This document shows, one piece after another, positions 5,965 to 6,086 of a stretch of 6,086 nucleotides of DNA. Position 1 is the stretch's first letter, and every line of letters starts with the position of its first letter. The notes beneath the pieces are model-generated. The model made no database searches. It was not told the DNA's origin and saw nothing but the letters and a program-made list of their open reading frames with translations. Location: the NCBI GenBank assembly GCA_964417925.1, contig CAYQJV010000064.1, positions 1 through 6,086 on the forward strand, given 5' to 3'. The stretch is from CAYQJV01 sp964417925. Lineage in GTDB: Bacteria > Hydrothermota > Tepidihabitantia > B3-TA06 > CAYQJV01. The position numbers and the translations under genes are program-made.

Positions 5965-6086
5965 TCACCCCATCCGCTTCACAAGCCCTTCGATCATGTA
6001 CTTCATTATCAACCCCGTAAGTGGTTCGATATATTCCCTATCCTCCACCCTTATTTTGAGCTCCACCTGGTCTATACCCGTAAAGT
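5965..6086 (-). CDS. C-terminal end of an unrecognised protein (5' part outside window)
   Basis: An open frame enters from the right edge and ends at a TGA (5965-5967), giving about 39 visible residues that finish in GLIMKYMIEGLVKRMG. The segment starts with alternating polar and hydrophobic residues and ends in an amphipathic helix, so it looks like a real C-terminus and not noise; the other two minus frames hit stops quickly. I do not recognise the family. The stop lies 17 bases upstream of the next start codon (5947), so the two genes may be co-transcribed. No terminator is visible between them. Because only the last 39 residues are present, no function can be given. Confidence 0.5.
   Translation of the reverse strand, partial: FTGIDQVELKIRVEDREYIEPLTGLIMKYMIEGLVKRMG

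Noticed and set aside
1..6086. CRISPR array, tRNA, rRNA, insertion sequence or attachment site
   Set aside because: No regularly spaced direct repeats, cloverleaf-like sequence, transposase frame or terminal repeats were seen on reading both strands.

Overview
The window is AT-rich bacterial (possibly archaeal) DNA. Every gene I can support lies on the minus strand, so transcription runs from high to low coordinates. The proteins are rich in Lys, Glu and Ile, with many AGA/AGG arginine codons. Promoters and ribosome binding sites look sigma-70/Shine-Dalgarno-like. This would suit an AT-rich, perhaps thermophilic, bacterium, but the sequence does not fix a taxon. The content looks like a defence island that is partly decaying.

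Layout from right to left, in the direction of transcription. (1) 6086-5965: the C-terminal end of an unrecognised gene. (2) 5947-5627: a minimal MNT-type nucleotidyltransferase, the antitoxin class of MNT/HEPN toxin-antitoxin pairs. It overlaps by ATGA with (3) 5630-5253: a 125-residue acidic protein of unknown function. (4) About 5266-5100: a broken HEPN-domain gene (the toxin class), readable only in pieces across two or more frames. (5) A strong sigma-70 promoter (5064-5036) and a strong RBS drive 4956-4393, a 187-residue protein with an N-terminal coiled coil, a basic linker and a C-terminal Mrr_N-like winged helix. (6) 4392-4164: a non-coding stretch with two inverted repeats. (7) A second sigma-70-like promoter (4211-4182) reads into a small excisionase/MerR-type HTH gene (4103 or 4163 to 3977) that needs one +1 frameshift to be read. 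(8) From 3972 to beyond the left edge: a very large Avs-like STAND ATPase. It has an Mrr-like PD-(D/E)xK nuclease domain, then a NACHT-type ATPase, then a long helical sensor region. It is broken once by a +1 frameshift at 3653-3657.

How the parts fit: the Avs-like protein resembles the Avs4 layout (Mrr-like nuclease, STAND, sensor), in which binding of a phage protein activates the N-terminal nuclease. Upstream sit two DNA-binding proteins that could regulate it, and an MNT/HEPN-like cassette whose toxin half is degraded. The most notable signal is that two adjacent genes, the HTH gene and the avs gene, are each interrupted by exactly one extra base in a run of four A/T. At the avs site this gives UUU-UAA-C, a geometry that would permit +1 slippage. 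Sequencing error, real decay and recoding cannot be told apart from this window alone.
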